Part shown: positions 38,678-45,025 of the stretch, piece after piece
Layout of the letters: each line of letters begins with the position of its first letter
Numbering within the stretch: position 1 is the stretch's first letter
Source: CALWPV01 sp045632125
GTDB lineage: Bacteria > Bacillota > Clostridia > Lachnospirales > Bianqueaceae
Length of the DNA: 45,025 nucleotides
Reading direction: 5' to 3'
NCBI GenBank assembly: GCA_045632125.1
Contig: JAZQWC010000044.1
Coordinates: 1 to 45,025, forward strand
Translations under genes and position numbers: made by a program
Notes under the pieces: generated by a model
The model's input: the letters and a program-made list of their open reading frames with translations, nothing else
What the model was told of the DNA's origin: nothing
Databases searched by the model: none

Positions 38678-40093
38678 ATGATTCGTTTTGGTACCGGTGG
38701 CTGGAGAGCCATCATCGGCGATGATTTTGTGAAAGAAAATATTTACAAAGTAGGTCAGGCTGTATATGAATATTTGAAGCGCCATGATCAGCTTGATCAG
38801 CCTGTTGTGATCGGCTATGATCGTCGTTTCTTGTCCAGACAGGCCAGCTGGTGGCTCATCGAAGTTTTGGCGGGAAATGGAGTGAAAGTACTGGCTATGA
38901 AGCGCAGTGCTCCGACACCGCTTACCATGCATATTGTAAAAACGATGGGGCTGCATGCCGGTTTAGAGGTGACGGCCAGTCATAATCCTCCTGAATATAA
39001 TGGTATCAAAATGTTCACTGACGAGGGCCGTGACGCGGCGCTGGAAGTGACAGAAGAGCTCGAAGGCATTCTGGATCAATTACAGGCGGCAGATGTAAAG
39101 GTGCTTCCCAAAGAAGAGGCGGAAGCTGCCGGCTTGGTGGAATATTTAAAGAATCCTTTTAATCCGTTTATCGATGATATTCTAAATCAAATGAATACGC
39201 AGGCGATTCGTGATAGAGGGCTACGTATTCTGATCAATCCGATGCATGGATCCGGTGTGTATCCCTTGATGGCGATTTTCTACACCGCTCGCTGTACGGT
39301 AGATGTGATCAATGATCATTTGGACGCTTATTTTGGTGGTCATATGCCGGCCCCGACTGAAGCAACATTGAAAGATCTGATCCATAAGGTTGTGGATGAA
39401 AAGTATGACCTGGGTATTGCGGTGGATGGTGATGGTGATCGACTGGGTATTATTGATCGCAATGGTCGTTATATCAATGCCAACGAAATTCTGGTAATGC
39501 TGTATTATTATCTGCATGAATACAAGGGATGGAAAGGCCCAGTGGTACGCAATTTGGCTACGACTCATATGCTGGATGCAGTGGCAAAATCCTTTGGTGA
39601 GGTTTGCTACGAAGTGCCGGTTGGTTTCAAATATATTTCTTCTAAAATTGATGAAACAGATGCGGTACTGGGCGGTGAATCCTCCGGTGGTTTGACGGTG
39701 CGCGGCCATATTCATGGTAAAGATTCTATTTATGCAGCTGCTTTGTTTGTTGAGATGATGGCAGCAACAGGTAAGTCTCCTTCTGATTTTATGGATGAAC
39801 TGGTGGAGAAATACGGTCACTTTGAAATGGTGGAAGCGAACCTTCGATTTGCACCGGAAAAGAAACCGGAGATCAACGACCTGCTCATGGTACAGAAGAA
39901 ATTGCCTGATTTTGGCCGTCCTATTGCCAAAGTCAGCTATGAAGATGGCTGCAAGGTTTACTTTGCAGATAATTCCTTCATTATTTGCCGCTTCTCCGGC
40001 ACAGAGCCGCTGCTGCGAATTTTCGCAGAGAGCGAACGTCAGGATAAAGCACAGGAATATATTGACCGATTCAAAAAATTTATTGGAATTTAA
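38678..40093 (+). CDS. Phosphoglucomutase/phosphomannomutase family protein
   Basis: 471 residues with the four domains of alpha-D-phosphohexomutases: FGTGGWRAIIGDDF at the N-terminus, the phosphoserine loop EVTASHNPPEYNG, the metal loop AVDGDGDRLG, the sugar-binding loop GGESSGG and the phosphate-binding RFSGTEPLLR near the end. It interconverts sugar 1- and 6-phosphates; which hexose cannot be told. The FGTGGWRAIIG start is typical of a subgroup found in Clostridia and Thermotogae. AAAGGAGG precedes the ATG. It lies 66 nt after the Gfo/Idh gene and ends in a strong terminator. Confidence 0.93.
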   Translation: MIRFGTGGWRAIIGDDFVKENIYKVGQAVYEYLKRHDQLDQPVVIGYDRRFLSRQASWWLIEVLAGNGVKVLAMKRSAPTPLTMHIVKTMGLHAGLEVTASHNPPEYNGIKMFTDEGRDAALEVTEELEGILDQLQAADVKVLPKEEAEAAGLVEYLKNPFNPFIDDILNQMNTQAIRDRGLRILINPMHGSGVYPLMAIFYTARCTVDVINDHLDAYFGGHMPAPTEATLKDLIHKVVDEKYDLGIAVDGDGDRLGIIDRNGRYINANEILVMLYYYLHEYKGWKGPVVRNLATTHMLDAVAKSFGEVCYEVPVGFKYISSKIDETDAVLGGESSGGLTVRGHIHGKDSIYAAALFVEMMAATGKSPSDFMDELVEKYGHFEMVEANLRFAPEKKPEINDLLMVQKKLPDFGRPIAKVSYEDGCKVYFADNSFIICRFSGTEPLLRIFAESERQDKAQEYIDRFKKFIGI

Positions 40094-40113
40094 GCGCTTG
40101 TATATTTAAGAGA

Positions 40114-40168
40114 GCAAAAGTGGATTTTTGACTGCATACCATTGTAGCAGTCTAAAATCCACTTTTGC
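40114..40168. terminator. Bidirectional terminator between the phosphohexomutase and CD3324-family genes
   Basis: GCAAAAGTGGATTTT and GACTGC on the left pair with GCAGTC and AAAATCCACTTTTGC on the right with one bulge, a stem of about 21 bp around an 11-nt loop. It lies 20 nt after one stop codon and directly before the other. Confidence 0.9.
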
Positions 40169-40170
40169 GT

Positions 40171-40428
40171 TTATTTATATATGATCTTGCGAATGGTTTC
40201 AGGCGAAAGATGAAATTGGTCGGCTATAGCTGTGATGGAAGAACCATGATTGTACAGACGACGAATATCGGCGTTCCGTTTTTCATAATGCTCCCGGGTG
40301 CCGCTGCTTCCCCAACTTTGCCGCTTTTCGGGGGAAGGAACATATAAAATATCACCGGCGGCATATTGCTGCAGTTGTTTGAGCAGATCTTCCGGCAGCA
40401 CATCTGCTGCGTTTTTATACCGTCTCAT
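40171..40428 (-). CDS. CD3324-family helix-turn-helix protein
   Basis: An 85-residue basic protein. The N-terminal half shows NAADVLPEDLLKQLQQYAAG and YVPSPEKRQSWGS, the mark of the CD3324 family; the C-terminal half has a clear helix-turn-helix, SITAIADQFHLSPETIRKII. It is thus probably a small DNA-binding regulator related to Mor-type activators. It overlaps the upstream unknown gene by 14 nt and has no good RBS of its own, so the two are translated together. The regulated genes are unknown. Confidence 0.87.
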   Translation of the reverse strand: MRRYKNAADVLPEDLLKQLQQYAAGDILYVPSPEKRQSWGSSGTREHYEKRNADIRRLYNHGSSITAIADQFHLSPETIRKIIYK

Positions 40429-41482
40429 GATCTGCTATAAAGTCTTCCACGCTAGTATAGAAGGGAACGGTCACACCGCCATCCTTCATAAACTGCAGCA
40501 GATACTGTTCTTTTTCATTACAAAAGGCGGCAAAGGCAGAAAGATCGTCAGCATTGAAATGGTCCAGCACGCTAAGGTTGGCAATACCGAATTCGTCTTG
40601 TACCCAGTTTAGTTCCATTTGTAAATAGCTGGCCCATTCATAGACGCGCTGGGCATCGCCTTGCGCTGCGTAATAGCGCACTCTGCGCCAAGTATATGAC
40701 AGTTCCTTATACCATTCTGCCAAATCCTGCAAACTGTAGGCGCTTTCCGCGGCAGCGGCGGGCTCCGTTTCTATGAAACTGCGCATTAAGCGGATGAGAT
40801 GATAACAGTTTTCTTTTAATGAAGCTGGGGTGGCGAGATGGATCTGCTGAGCCATCAGATCCCATAAGCCAGCAGGCTTGTTGGGCATAGCAGCCAGTTC
40901 CTGAAGTTTATCCTGCTGGGAGTTTTGCAGGTAGGTGTGATTCAAACATGCGACGGCAATGGCTAATTCGTTGGCGATGGAGGAAGCGGCCAGCCGCAAA
41001 GAGGCCAAGTCGTCCTTGAAAATCATGGTGAGATAGAGTTCCTGAGCCTGTTCCAAATGTTCTAAAGCTTTCTGGTACATGAAGGAAGCATCTTGGAGAT
41101 TAGCGCGAAGGGCAGCTTGAAGATTCTGAAAGCGTTTAGCATCTTCGGGAGTTCGGCTGTATAAAATGCGGGCATCGGCCAGAACACCGGTGTTATAATC
41201 CTCTAAGCGGGTCATTCCTTCCAAACGTTTCCAAGAACGAGGATACAGATCAAGGCCGATATCATGGATGATAAAGGTGCGGGCTAAGTCGTTGACACGG
41301 GCTTCAGCTTCCGGAGTATCAACGGGTACGAAATAATCGAAGGCTTTTTTGAATCCATCGGTGGGAAGTACCAGATGATCGTGGACTACTACAAGGGCCA
41401 CATCATTTTTGTAATGAGTCGTGATGGTCTCGATCAGCCAGTTGGTTAGCTTGTCTCTTTCTTGAGTTAAATCGTATGTCAT
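40415..41482 (-). CDS. Protein of unknown function, cotranscribed with a CD3324-family regulator
   Basis: I do not recognise this 355-residue cytosolic protein. The N-terminal third (ALVVVHDHLVLPTDGFKKA, then FIIHDIGLDLYPRSWKRLEG) looks alpha/beta and faintly recalls nucleotidyltransferase-like proteins, although the usual GSxxxG...DxD motif is missing. The rest is almost entirely helical, rich in Leu, Ala and Glu, like TPR or HEPN-type helical bundles (YQKALEHLEQAQELYLTM, YLQMELNWVQDEFG). GGAGG lies 8 nt before the ATG. The promoter and the overlap with the CD3324 gene make this a two-gene unit; it might be a sensor or toxin-like partner, but nothing shows that directly. Confidence 0.85.
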   Translation of the reverse strand: MTYDLTQERDKLTNWLIETITTHYKNDVALVVVHDHLVLPTDGFKKAFDYFVPVDTPEAEARVNDLARTFIIHDIGLDLYPRSWKRLEGMTRLEDYNTGVLADARILYSRTPEDAKRFQNLQAALRANLQDASFMYQKALEHLEQAQELYLTMIFKDDLASLRLAASSIANELAIAVACLNHTYLQNSQQDKLQELAAMPNKPAGLWDLMAQQIHLATPASLKENCYHLIRLMRSFIETEPAAAAESAYSLQDLAEWYKELSYTWRRVRYYAAQGDAQRVYEWASYLQMELNWVQDEFGIANLSVLDHFNADDLSAFAAFCNEKEQYLLQFMKDGGVTVPFYTSVEDFIADHETV

Positions 41483-41530
41483 AGGAAAACCTCCTTAAAT
41501 AATTCATAACAATAAGCTTTCTGTAAGACT

Positions 41531-41559
41531 ACTATAACAAATGGAGATGAAGGAAGCAA
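41531..41559 (-). promoter_or_regulatory. Promoter of the unknown gene-CD3324 pair
   Basis: On the minus strand TTGCTT (41554-41559) and TATAGT (41531-41536) are 17 nt apart, about 50 nt before the start codon. Confidence 0.7.
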
Positions 41560-41618
41560 GGGGGAGAATTTGTTAAACAAAGTGGTATCGAGAGAGGAAA
41601 GTTGGAAGTTGTGTTTTC

Positions 41619-41647
41619 TTGACAAATGTCTGTTGACGGCATATAAT
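41619..41647 (+). promoter_or_regulatory. Promoter of the ATP-grasp/alpha-E/transglutaminase operon
   Basis: TTGACA (41619-41624) and TATAAT (41642-41647) are perfect boxes 17 nt apart. The leader is about 70 nt. Confidence 0.88.
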
Positions 41648-41670
41648 TATAATATTAAAAACGAAACAGA

Positions 41671-41704
41671 GGGCGTGCTAATAAAAGGTGTTAGAACGCC
41701 CTTT
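41671..41704 (+). terminator. Terminator-like hairpin in the leader of the ATP-grasp operon
   Basis: GGGCGTGCTAA and TTAGAACGCCC pair with a single mismatch around a 9-nt loop, followed by TTTGATT. It sits between the promoter and the RBS of the first gene, about 20 nt into the transcript, so it may be an attenuator or a 5' stabilising structure. Confidence 0.6.
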
Positions 41705-41721
41705 GATTAGGAGATGAGACC

Positions 41722-43038
41722 TTGGAAAACCTATATAAGCATGTAGGGGAAGTAAATACCCTGCTGGAACGCTACGGTGTGCGTTTTGGCATTTATAAAA
41801 ACGGGGTATTTAAAGAGCAGTTGTTCCCCTTTGATCCGATTCCACGTATCATTACGAAAGAAGAATTTGATGAGATAGAAAAGGGACTTCAGCAGCGTGT
41901 TACCGCGCTGAATATGTTTATTGCCGATGTGTATTCTGACAAAAAGATCATAAAGGATGGCGTGATTCCGCCTGAATTCGTGTTTAGTTCATCAGGATAT
42001 CTGGTGGAATGCGAAGGTGTAAAAGCACCTAAAGGGATCGCCAGTCATATTTCCGGTATCGATCTGGTACAGGCAAAAGACGGCAAGTGGTACATATTAG
42101 AAGATAATCTTCGAATTCCTTCCGGTGCATCCTATCCGCTGATCGCCCGCGATTTATGCCGTATTTCCAGCCCGTCTACTTTTAGAAATAACGCCGTGGC
42201 TGATAACCGTGATTATGCGAAGTTATTAAAAAAGACCATGGATTATGTGAACACGGGAGGACTCAACGTCATTTTAACGCCGGGGCGTTATAATGCTGCC
42301 TTTTTTGAACACAGCTATCTGGCAGAGAAGACGGGTGCCGTGTTGGTGACCAACGAGGAGCTTTGTGTTGAGAACGATAAGGTGTATTTGAAGTCCATGA
42401 TGGGCAAGAAGCGAGTGGGTGCGATCTATCGTCGAACCTCCGATGAGTATTTGGATCCTATGGCCTTTAATCGGGAGTCGGTGATCGGCGTGCCGGGCTT
42501 GTATCAGGCCTATAAGAAGGGGAATGTGGCCATTTTGAATGCACCGGGTAATGGTGTGGCCGATGATAAGGGTATTTATTATTTTGTACCGAAGATGGTG
42601 AAGTATTATTTGGGTGAAGACTGCGTGACAAATAATGCGCCTACGTATTTGCCATATTATAAGGAAGATATGCAGTACACCATGGAGAATTTCGATAAGT
42701 TGGTCATTAAGGATGTGGCCGAGGCCGGTGGTTATGGCGTGGTATTTGGCAGTTCGCTGACCAAACAGGAAAAAGAAGATATGAAGGCGTTGATCCAAAA
42801 TGAGCCTCGTCGTTTTATTGCTCAGGAGATCATCGACTTTTTGGATCTGGATATTTTGGATGAAGATGGCCGCACCTTTGTGCCTCGTAAGGCGGATCTG
42901 CGTGCCTATGTACTGTCCGCGGAGGATGTAACCGTTTGGAAGAGCGGCTTGACCCGTTTCTCGCGGAATCCTGATTCCTTTATTGTAAATTCGTCGCAGG
43001 GAGGAGGTTTCAAAGACACATGGGTACTCTCACGTTAG
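41722..43038 (+). CDS. Circularly permuted type 2 ATP-grasp protein (DUF404/DUF407)
   Basis: 438 residues. It shows KEEFDEIEKGLQQRVTALN, then YILEDNLRIPSGASYPL and GRYNAAFFEHSYLAEK, all typical of the circularly permuted ATP-grasp family, plus DKLVIKDVAEAGGYG as the nucleotide-binding loop and VPRKADLRAYVL near the C-terminus. ATP-grasp enzymes join a carboxylate to an amine; this family is predicted to make a peptide-like amide bond, but product and substrates are not established. The start is TTG at 41722 with AGGAG 9 nt upstream; no ATG fits. It overlaps the alpha-E gene by 19 nt. Confidence 0.93.
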   Translation: MENLYKHVGEVNTLLERYGVRFGIYKNGVFKEQLFPFDPIPRIITKEEFDEIEKGLQQRVTALNMFIADVYSDKKIIKDGVIPPEFVFSSSGYLVECEGVKAPKGIASHISGIDLVQAKDGKWYILEDNLRIPSGASYPLIARDLCRISSPSTFRNNAVADNRDYAKLLKKTMDYVNTGGLNVILTPGRYNAAFFEHSYLAEKTGAVLVTNEELCVENDKVYLKSMMGKKRVGAIYRRTSDEYLDPMAFNRESVIGVPGLYQAYKKGNVAILNAPGNGVADDKGIYYFVPKMVKYYLGEDCVTNNAPTYLPYYKEDMQYTMENFDKLVIKDVAEAGGYGVVFGSSLTKQEKEDMKALIQNEPRRFIAQEIIDFLDLDILDEDGRTFVPRKADLRAYVLSAEDVTVWKSGLTRFSRNPDSFIVNSSQGGGFKDTWVLSR

Positions 43039-43682
43039 GAAGAAGTGATAATCTGTTTTGGCTGGGACGCTACATTGAGCGCGCCTATCAGTCGATTCAG
43101 CTTTATATGGTTGGCTACGACAAAATGATCGATACCGATGAGGAGTATTATAAAACCATTTGTGAGCAGCTGAATATTCCCGAGTGGTATGGAAGTCGGG
43201 AAAATTTCATTGAGCAGTATGCCTTTGATCAAAAGAATCCTTATTCCATTGCAGCTTCAGTGGAACGAGCCTACGATAATGCTATGGTGATGCGTGATGA
43301 GATCTCATCTAATACGCTATCCTATATTCATATGATTCAGGGGCGCATGAAAAAGGCGGCTGCCAGTGAGGCTCCGGTGTATTATTTGCAGCAGGTGCTG
43401 GATAATATTTTGGCCTTCTGGGGGTGTTTGGACGATGAGATCTACGATGAGTCCATTCGCAATACCGTAAAGTGCGGTAAGCGTGTGGAACGGTTGGATA
43501 TTTATCTGCGTTTGCGTCGTTCGAAGGAAGAACTTAACAGAGAGGTGCGCCGTTTGATGCAGCGCATTGATTCTACCAATTTGACCTATAATCGTGCTGC
43601 GCTGATGTACACGGCGGCGATGATCGAAGAAAATCCCATTGAATATGATGAAGTTTTAAAGAAAGTGTGGCAGATCTTTTAA
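43020..43682 (+). CDS. Alpha-E domain-containing protein (DUF403)
   Basis: A 220-residue, almost fully helical cytosolic protein. It opens with GRSDNLFWLGRYIERA, the hallmark of the alpha-E family, followed by VERAYDNAMVMRDEISS. It is nearly always encoded next to the circularly permuted ATP-grasp gene and is thought to be its partner, but no reaction is known. GGGAGGAGG lies inside the previous gene just ahead of the ATG at 43020, and its stop codon overlaps the next start (TAATG), so three genes are tightly coupled. Confidence 0.94.
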   Translation: MGTLTLGRSDNLFWLGRYIERAYQSIQLYMVGYDKMIDTDEEYYKTICEQLNIPEWYGSRENFIEQYAFDQKNPYSIAASVERAYDNAMVMRDEISSNTLSYIHMIQGRMKKAAASEAPVYYLQQVLDNILAFWGCLDDEIYDESIRNTVKCGKRVERLDIYLRLRRSKEELNREVRRLMQRIDSTNLTYNRAALMYTAAMIEENPIEYDEVLKKVWQIF

Positions 43683-44467
43683 TGAAGTTGGATTTCTGTT
43701 ATGATATGCAGGTGCAGTTTTCGGAAGCGGTGACAGAGCATCATTATGCGCTCATGTGCCTTCCGCGGGATACAAGGCGGCAGAGAGTGGTGCAGCAGCT
43801 ATTAACACTGGAACCGGATGCGCCGCTGGACATTGAAGAAGACTTTTTCGGTAATCAGATCATGCGTGGGCAGATCGATGAAGCCCATACTCAGTTTTGG
43901 GTAAGGCTGCAGGGTAAGGTGGAAACCGGACTGGCAGTGCACGAAGGTTATGAAGAGGAACCTTCAGCCATATACAGGGTGTTCTCAAAATACACGAATC
44001 CGGGTACTGGCCTGCGGGCTTTTTACCATACGATGAAAGAAGCAGCGCCGGAAGCGGTGTATGACAGAGCGCTATACTGGATGAAAGCAGTGAAGGATGT
44101 TATGCAATATGAAGCCGGCGTGACCGAGATCGGGACCACGGCTGAGGAAGCTTTTGTGCAGAAAAAAGGCGTATGTCAAGATTTCACTCATATCTTTTTA
44201 GCGCTGCTTCGACTGGACGGCATAGCAGCCCGCTATGTGGTGGGTATGATGATGGGTGAAGGGGAGAGCCACGCCTGGGCAGAGGTGAACTGCCAAGGAT
44301 ATTGGTATGGTATCGACCCGACCAATCAGTTGTTAGTGAATGATCAATATATTAAAATATCCCATGGGCGCGACAGTGCGGATTGCATTGTGAGCCGGGG
44401 AATTTTCCGTGGTGCTGCAAAGCAGCAGCAAACAATTACCGTAACGGTACAGGAAGCCGAGGTTTGA
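43682..44467 (+). CDS. Transglutaminase-like cysteine protease family protein
   Basis: 261 residues. The N-terminal half is a beta-rich domain typical of bacterial transglutaminase-like proteins; the catalytic triad is visible as KKGVCQDFTHIF (Cys), ESHAWAEV (His) and YGIDPTNQ (Asp). Such proteins usually act as peptidases or peptide-bond modifiers rather than true transglutaminases. No signal peptide is visible. The ATG at 43682 is chosen because it overlaps the alpha-E stop codon. The set ATP-grasp, alpha-E and transglutaminase is a conserved gene group; its joint product is unknown. Confidence 0.92.
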   Translation: MKLDFCYDMQVQFSEAVTEHHYALMCLPRDTRRQRVVQQLLTLEPDAPLDIEEDFFGNQIMRGQIDEAHTQFWVRLQGKVETGLAVHEGYEEEPSAIYRVFSKYTNPGTGLRAFYHTMKEAAPEAVYDRALYWMKAVKDVMQYEAGVTEIGTTAEEAFVQKKGVCQDFTHIFLALLRLDGIAARYVVGMMMGEGESHAWAEVNCQGYWYGIDPTNQLLVNDQYIKISHGRDSADCIVSRGIFRGAAKQQQTITVTVQEAEV

Positions 44468-44480
44468 GGTGATCCAAAAG

Positions 44481-44531
44481 ATGGTTCAATGGATCAGCAA
44501 AGGCGGCCGGAATGGAGTAGTAATACAATGA
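44481..44531 (+). CDS. Possible 16-codon mini-ORF coupled to the AstE-like gene
   Basis: ATG at 44481 is preceded by GAGGTG with 9-nt spacing and opens a frame reading MVQWISKGGRNGVVIQ, whose TGA overlaps the next ATG as ATGA. The good RBS and exact coupling suggest it may be translated, at least to bring ribosomes to the next gene. Whether the peptide has a role of its own, for example as a substrate of the cluster, is unknown. Confidence 0.3.
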   Translation: MVQWISKGGRNGVVIQ

Positions 44532-45025
44532 TAGAAACAGTGGTATCGGTTACACTGCCGGTGGAGGAAAAGCTGGAGATCAAAAAACAGCGGATCCTGC
44601 CCATAGAGCTTAAGGATGATATGAAGCGCATCAGTATTGTAACCGGCATTCATGGCGATGAGCTGGAAGGGCAGTTTGTATGCTATGAACTTATACGAAG
44701 GATTCAGAAAAACAGGGAGTGTCTGAAGGGTATCGTGGATATTTATCCGGCGCTCAATCCTTTGGGGATTGATTCGATTACCCGAGGTTTTCCTGCCTTT
44801 GAACTGGATATGAACCGGATCTTTCCAGGTTCGGAAGATGGATCCATGGCGGAGCATATTGCCGCTCGCATCGTGGGTGATTTGAAAGGAAGCGATGCCT
44901 GCGTCGATATTCACGCTTCCAATATTTTCCTCAGAGAAGTGCCGCAGATCCGAGTGTCGGAGCAAACGGCGGAGAACCTGCTGCCCCTGGCACATTATTT
45001 AAATATGGATTTTATATGGGTACAT
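44528..45025 (+). CDS. Succinylglutamate desuccinylase/aspartoacylase family (M14-like) protein, 3' end outside the window
   Basis: 166 codons are present before the window ends. The zinc-site motifs are TGIHGDELEG (HxxE) and DACVDIHAS (the third ligand His), with LNPLGIDSITRGFPAF and DMNRIFPG between, the pattern of the AstE/AspA branch of the M14 carboxypeptidase fold. These enzymes hydrolyse N-acyl amino acids or amides. It follows the transglutaminase gene by 60 nt, with GGAG 10 nt before the ATG and a mini-ORF overlapping its start. Its position suggests it acts on the product of the ATP-grasp cluster, but that is inference. Confidence 0.9.
   Translation, partial: MIETVVSVTLPVEEKLEIKKQRILPIELKDDMKRISIVTGIHGDELEGQFVCYELIRRIQKNRECLKGIVDIYPALNPLGIDSITRGFPAFELDMNRIFPGSEDGSMAEHIAARIVGDLKGSDACVDIHASNIFLREVPQIRVSEQTAENLLPLAHYLNMDFIWVH

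Noticed and set aside
1..45025. CRISPR arrays, tRNA or rRNA genes, insertion sequences, phage genes
   Set aside because: No regularly spaced repeats, no transposase or integrase motifs, and no cloverleaf sequences other than the tmRNA were seen by eye.

Overview
The window looks like chromosomal DNA from a strictly anaerobic low-to-mid GC member of the Bacillota, most likely Clostridia. The pointers are a gdpP-rplI-dnaB block, MecA, DUF951, a CD3324-family regulator, a small 2[4Fe-4S] ferredoxin, a DUF1858 protein, pyruvate formate-lyase with its activase, strong TTGACA/TATAAT-type promoters with 17-nt spacers, GGAGG ribosome binding sites and some TTG starts. I cannot name the genus. About 41 protein genes, one tmRNA, one TPP riboswitch, one decayed gene and about 30 promoters, terminators and other sites are supported. 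There are no rRNAs, tRNAs, CRISPR arrays or recognisable insertion sequences.

Layout. 1-2,730 (minus): a TPP-riboswitch-controlled thiamine/pyrimidine ABC transporter operon, with the ATPase cut by the window edge. 2,737-4,424 (minus): a GNAT acetyltransferase, the tmRNA gene ssrA with its promoter and terminator, and a Nudix hydrolase. 4,506-6,300 (plus): an HMCES/YedK-type protein, a PHP histidinol phosphatase and the remnant of a sugar-phosphate isomerase. 6,426-13,617 (plus): a metallophosphoesterase, argH, a class I glutamine amidotransferase-like hydrolase, DUF951, gdpP, rplI and dnaB. 13,687-14,321: a ferredoxin and a divergent DUF1858 redox protein with a TGTGA-N6-TCACA operator between them. 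14,494-15,750: mecA and an unknown partner. 15,800-18,240: a foreign-looking island holding a 5'-truncated RHS gene that ends in a HExxH metallopeptidase-like tip, plus a small lipoprotein. 18,398-24,755: tsaE-tsaB-rimI, DUF1846, ThuA-like, M42 peptidase and an NSS transporter. 24,858-28,469 (minus): an MFS transporter and a glycogen branching enzyme; mntP is divergent. 29,302-33,427 (minus): pflA, a pyruvate formate-lyase split into two genes, and a nitrilase-family amidase. 33,501-37,190 (minus): a heterodimeric ABC exporter behind a structured leader with a possible leader peptide. 37,415-40,093 (plus): a Gfo/Idh/MocA protein and a phosphohexomutase. 40,171-41,482 (minus): a CD3324 regulator and an unknown protein. 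41,722-45,025 (plus): a circularly permuted ATP-grasp, alpha-E and transglutaminase cluster followed by an AstE/aspartoacylase-type protein cut by the window edge.

How the parts fit. The riboswitch ties the first operon to thiamine status. The split PFL, PflA, ferredoxin and DUF1858 proteins belong to anaerobic redox metabolism. The most unusual items are the in-frame genetic split of PFL (catalytic subunit and glycyl-radical subunit separated by one TAA and a ribosome binding site), the RHS toxin-tip island whose apparent start lies inside a transcription terminator, the candidate leader peptide before the ABC exporter, and the uncharacterised ATP-grasp/alpha-E/transglutaminase/M14 cluster with a mini-ORF coupled to its last gene.
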